Made by a program: the position numbers and the translations under genes. This document shows, piece after piece, positions 61,632 through 64,000 of a DNA stretch of 64,000 bases. Source of the DNA: Candidatus Poribacteria bacterium. GTDB taxonomy: Bacteria > Poribacteria > WGA-4E > WGA-3G. Position 1 is the first letter of the stretch. The number at the start of each line of letters is the position of its first letter. The stretch spans positions 1 to 64,000 of the forward strand of contig JAJEEK010000065.1 in the NCBI GenBank assembly GCA_022821065.1, read 5' to 3'. Below the pieces are notes generated by a model. It made no database searches, had not been told where the DNA came from, and saw nothing but the letters and a program-made list of their open reading frames with translations.

Positions 61632-62675
61632 ATGAAAGAAACGAAAGTAAAAGAAGTTAAGGTAGGTATCGTTGGGTGCGGTGGTATTGCTGGCGGTAAA
61701 CACCTCCCCGGTCATAAAGGGGTCGAAGGTGTTTCGATTATCGCCGCGTGCGACATCGACGAAACCCGTGCGAAGGCGTTCGCTAAACAGCATGACATCC
61801 CGCACGTTTTCACTGATTATGAGAAATTGGCTGCGATGGATGCGCTTGATGCGGTGAGTGTTTGTACACCGAACAATTTCCACGCAGGCCCGACGATTGC
61901 AGCGTTGAACGCTGGAAAACACGTTATCTGTGAAAAACCGATTGCTGCCAACGCGATTGACGGGCAAGCGATGGTGGATGCCCAGAAAGCGAGTGGTAAA
62001 ATCCTACAGATCGGTCTACAATCTCGGTTTCGTGCTGAGGCACGCACGTTGCGGAAACTCTACGATGAAGGATTTTTCGGCGATGTCTATTATGCTCGCG
62101 CAATGGCGATGCGCCGTCGTGGTGTCCCTGCTTCACCGTCGTTTCTGAGTAAAGCCATCGCAGGTGGAGGACCGTTGATTGACATCGGTGTGCATATTTT
62201 GGATGTGTTACTCTGGATGATCGGTTGCCCGAAACCTGTTGAGGCGTTTGGGATGACAGCAACGAAGTTTGGACATAGAGAGAATGTCATCAACCCGTGG
62301 GGTAAATGGAATCCTGAAGATTTTGAAGTCGAAGACTTCGCGATGGGTACGATCCGTTTTGAAGGTGGGTTGACGGTAACACTGGAGACTGCGTGGGCAT
62401 CACATATTCAGAATATCGGCGGCACGTTCTTTATGGGTGATTTAGCCGGTGCAACTTACGAACCGCTTCAGATTTATCTTGATAAGAAAGACGAGATGGT
62501 GAATTACGAACCGAAACTATTGAAAGGGTTGCCGGGTGAATTTGCGTCGTTCCACACGGCTATTCGGGAAGGTTTGCCGTCTCCGGTACCGGCGGAAGAG
62601 GTATTGAACATAACGAAAATCTTTGACGCGCTCTATGAATCCGCGCGAATTGGGCGTTCTGTACCTATTGTATAA
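61632..62675 (+). CDS. Gfo/Idh/MocA family oxidoreductase
   Basis: 347 residues, NAD(P)-dependent sugar or inositol dehydrogenase type. N-terminal Rossmann motif VGIVGCGGIAGGKH, SVCTPNNFHAGPTIAAL, the catalytic-Lys motif ICEKPIA (about residue 98) and, in the C-terminal domain, GGGPLIDIGVHILDVLLWM with the His. The start ATG abuts the left end of the tnpB element, so its original ribosome site (GAGG at 60199-60202) is now 1.4 kb away and only weak GAAG remains. Expression may be impaired though the frame is intact. Confidence 0.92.
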   Translation: MKETKVKEVKVGIVGCGGIAGGKHLPGHKGVEGVSIIAACDIDETRAKAFAKQHDIPHVFTDYEKLAAMDALDAVSVCTPNNFHAGPTIAALNAGKHVICEKPIAANAIDGQAMVDAQKASGKILQIGLQSRFRAEARTLRKLYDEGFFGDVYYARAMAMRRRGVPASPSFLSKAIAGGGPLIDIGVHILDVLLWMIGCPKPVEAFGMTATKFGHRENVINPWGKWNPEDFEVEDFAMGTIRFEGGLTVTLETAWASHIQNIGGTFFMGDLAGATYEPLQIYLDKKDEMVNYEPKLLKGLPGEFASFHTAIREGLPSPVPAEEVLNITKIFDALYESARIGRSVPIV

Positions 62676-62748
62676 AATGCCGCTTTCACTGGCGAGGTTT
62701 GATTAAGGTAGTTTATCGTATTGCCCTGTTATCAGCACAGCTCGGGGT

Positions 62749-63549
62749 TTATGATTGTTTCAGTTTTTCGATTTCTGTTGCTGTAAGGCCCGTTGTTCGT
62801 GTTATAACTTCGGTGCTTATGCCTTCGGTAATCAGTGCGCGGGCAATGGCAATCTTTTCCTCTTGCCGCCCCCGGTGATTTTCATCTATTAGGGTATCTT
62901 CCCAAGACTCTTCATCTTTGAGGACCCTGCGCTCCGCGGGTGAGATGTTGTCACGTTTAACCGACTCAATCACTCTCTCGAAAATTGCGGAGTTGTAGTG
63001 GCTTTCATCTATCTCACCATCGAGGGAATCCAGCACGAGTTCCAACCATACTTTGATGCCAGGTGGCGTTTTTTCATTAACCATACGGGGCACTACAAAC
63101 ACAAGTTGATGCGGATAGACATCGACTTTACGGCTAAATTCGTTGATTGGATTGAAATCTGTGATGGCAACACTAAAGTCAATTTCGCTCTCACTATACG
63201 GACTTGTTAGGACAACAATTGTGTAAACTGTCCGATCAAATTGGTACGCTTTGCTGTTTTTTACCTGTTCGACGAGGTTAATAAGATGATAATATAGGAA
63301 ACGATCATAGAAGTGTCGCTCTTTGACATGTTGTATCTCAACGACAATACGAGCTTCCGGATCCTCAGCAAACAGATCGTATTCGATATCAACCTGCCCG
63401 ATAGGTTCAAGGAATTTGTAGCCGCGATGCACCTCATCGGTATGGAATTCGATACCTAAAACGTCTTCGGCGAATTGACAGAAGATCTCTGGTTGACCGA
63501 ACGCTTTCTTAAATGCAGTATCGTATCTTAAAGGAACAACTTGAGCCAT
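62749..63549 (-). CDS. Rpn/PD-(D/E)XK nuclease family (transposase_31-like) protein
   Basis: 266 residues. Starts RYDTAFKKAFGQPEIFCQFAEDVLG, the Rpn/PDDEXK_2 opening, then the active site Asp in VDIEYDLFAED and Glu-x-Gln in RIVVEIQHVKERHFYDRFLYYH. The second half is helical and ends in IARALITEGISTEVITRTTGLT, a helix-turn-helix-like tail usual for the family. Such proteins are DNA nucleases promoting recombination and are mobile, multi-copy genes. AAGGAGAAC precedes ATG 63549. The methyltransferase stop is 13 bp upstream, in the same direction. Confidence 0.87.
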   Translation of the reverse strand: MAQVVPLRYDTAFKKAFGQPEIFCQFAEDVLGIEFHTDEVHRGYKFLEPIGQVDIEYDLFAEDPEARIVVEIQHVKERHFYDRFLYYHLINLVEQVKNSKAYQFDRTVYTIVVLTSPYSESEIDFSVAITDFNPINEFSRKVDVYPHQLVFVVPRMVNEKTPPGIKVWLELVLDSLDGEIDESHYNSAIFERVIESVKRDNISPAERRVLKDEESWEDTLIDENHRGRQEEKIAIARALITEGISTEVITRTTGLTATEIEKLKQS

Positions 63550-63562
63550 TTTGTTCTCCTTT

Positions 63563-64000
63563 TCATAATGTTTTTTGAATTAAGTATTTTCCCGACTCAA
63601 TTCGGTCAAGTGCGAATTCATAATACGCTGGCACAATCTCAAAGCCTATGTAATGCCGTTCCTTCATTTTGCTGACGACGGCAACCTGTCCGGAACCTAA
63701 AAATGGATCCAAAACAACATCGCCTTTTTCACTGGAATAATCAAGAATTTTCTCAATGAGTTCAGCGGGTAATTTCGTCGGCGTTTTGACTGCACCTTGC
63801 CAATATTCTCTCTTGATTTCCCAGACATCCTCTTTGTCCTTGTAGTGTGCCGACCCGCCGTTTTCAGTTTTTGCGTCCTTATCAAACCGGCGGTACGGGT
63901 AAAACTTTCGTTTCTTATCATTTTTGCACACAAAGAGACAGTGGTAGTGAGACGTTACATACTTACGTTTGGTGACAACACCAAACTGATATTTCCAAAT
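63563..64000 (-). CDS. Site-specific DNA methyltransferase (N4/N6), C-terminal part
   Basis: The frame is open from the window edge at 64000 to its stop at 63563; about 145 residues are visible. PTKLPAELIEKILDYSS and VVLDPFLGSGQVAVVS contain the SAM-binding FxGxG motif I at the C-terminal side, the order of beta-class amino-methyltransferases (motif IV first). The DPPY-type catalytic motif must lie outside the window. A GTG at 63931 is inside the frame and not the start, since homologous reading continues upstream (IWKYQFGVVTKRKYVTSHYH). Could be a restriction-modification or solitary enzyme; no restriction gene is visible. Confidence 0.87.
   Translation of the reverse strand: MWKYQFGVVTKRKYVTSHYHCLFVCKNDKKRKFYPYRRFDKDAKTENGGSAHYKDKEDVWEIKREYWQGAVKTPTKLPAELIEKILDYSSEKGDVVLDPFLGSGQVAVVSKMKERHYIGFEIVPAYYEFALDRIESGKYLIQKTL

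Noticed and set aside
1..64000. tRNA or rRNA genes
   Set aside because: I looked in the intergenic gaps for T-loop and anticodon-arm patterns and found none I could fold into a cloverleaf; absence is not proven without a covariance search.

Overview
The window reads as a bacterial chromosome segment with long interrupted intergenic repeats, roughly 45 protein genes and no rRNA, tRNA or CRISPR array that I can see. The gene content (four phytanoyl-CoA dioxygenase paralogues, a sulfatase, Gfo/Idh/MocA and enolase-superfamily enzymes, a DUF6785-type membrane protein, giant HEAT and WD40 proteins, PorV-like and FlgD-like secreted proteins, a fused glycyl-tRNA synthetase) is what I would expect from Candidatus Poribacteria or a close relative. 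That assignment is an inference from gene families, not from a marker gene.

Layout. 1-8.9 kb: glycerate kinase (cut by the window edge), sulfatase, galactonate-dehydratase-like enzyme, a small coiled-coil membrane protein, the remnant of a DUF1998-type helicase, a secreted WD40 propeller, a PhyH dioxygenase and a NIPSNAP protein. 9-21.8 kb: a 1280-residue HEAT-repeat lipoprotein, fused glyQS, a medium-chain dehydrogenase, a second PhyH, a sugar-phosphate nucleotidyltransferase, rsgA, a sugar isomerase-like TIM barrel and an undecaprenyl diphosphate synthase. 22-29.4 kb: a polytopic membrane protein, convergent with a full-length P-type ATPase homologue that has lost essentially every catalytic motif, then homoserine kinase and an aminotransferase. 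29.4-42.2 kb: an envelope/secretion block (Ycf48-like propeller, FN3 protein with a FlgD-like C-terminus, PorV-like barrel, Pcm, SppA fused to a barrel-like domain, a third PhyH, a lipoprotein, a GH-like secreted protein with a sorting-type C-terminus, a ZIP transporter). 42.3-55.3 kb: an accessory island with an orphan gene, DUF5131, a tandem-duplicated ABC exporter, two MITE copies, an HSDR_N-like nuclease, an orphan antitoxin, an IsrB element and an AbiU2/HEPN-like protein. 55.3-64 kb: second amidohydrolase, PLP enzyme, GMC oxidoreductase, fourth PhyH, a TnpB element, Gfo/Idh oxidoreductase, Rpn-like nuclease and the end of a DNA methyltransferase.

The most interesting signal is the pair of transposase-less IS200/IS605-type elements. 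One (53132-54390) carries isrB, an RRXRR/RuvC nuclease without HNH, with its omega-RNA region upstream; the other (60208-61631) carries tnpB. The nucleases are unrelated in architecture and oppositely placed relative to the ends, yet the elements share the same left end, the same right-end hairpin, the same terminal GTCA and the same TTTCAT flank. In both cases TTTCAT is the reverse complement of the ATGAAA that starts the neighbouring gene. Removing each element in silico restores a sensible gene junction: a Shine-Dalgarno in front of the Gfo/Idh gene, and a stop/start overlap between the HEPN-like gene and a PIN-toxin remnant. This fits mobilisation by a common TnpA absent from the window, with TnpB and IsrB recognising the same motif as 5' and 3' TAM respectively.

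The second is the degenerate P-type ATPase at 24073-26940: an intact 955-residue frame whose phosphorylation, TGES, PEGL, TGD and GDGVND motifs are all replaced. Intergenic DNA is rich in short repeat families: YTRTCRG heptamers, GTTGGGTT palindromes, CCTTGCGGTTCGG inverted repeats and MITEs. Several genes have near-consensus sigma70 promoters with 17-bp spacers.
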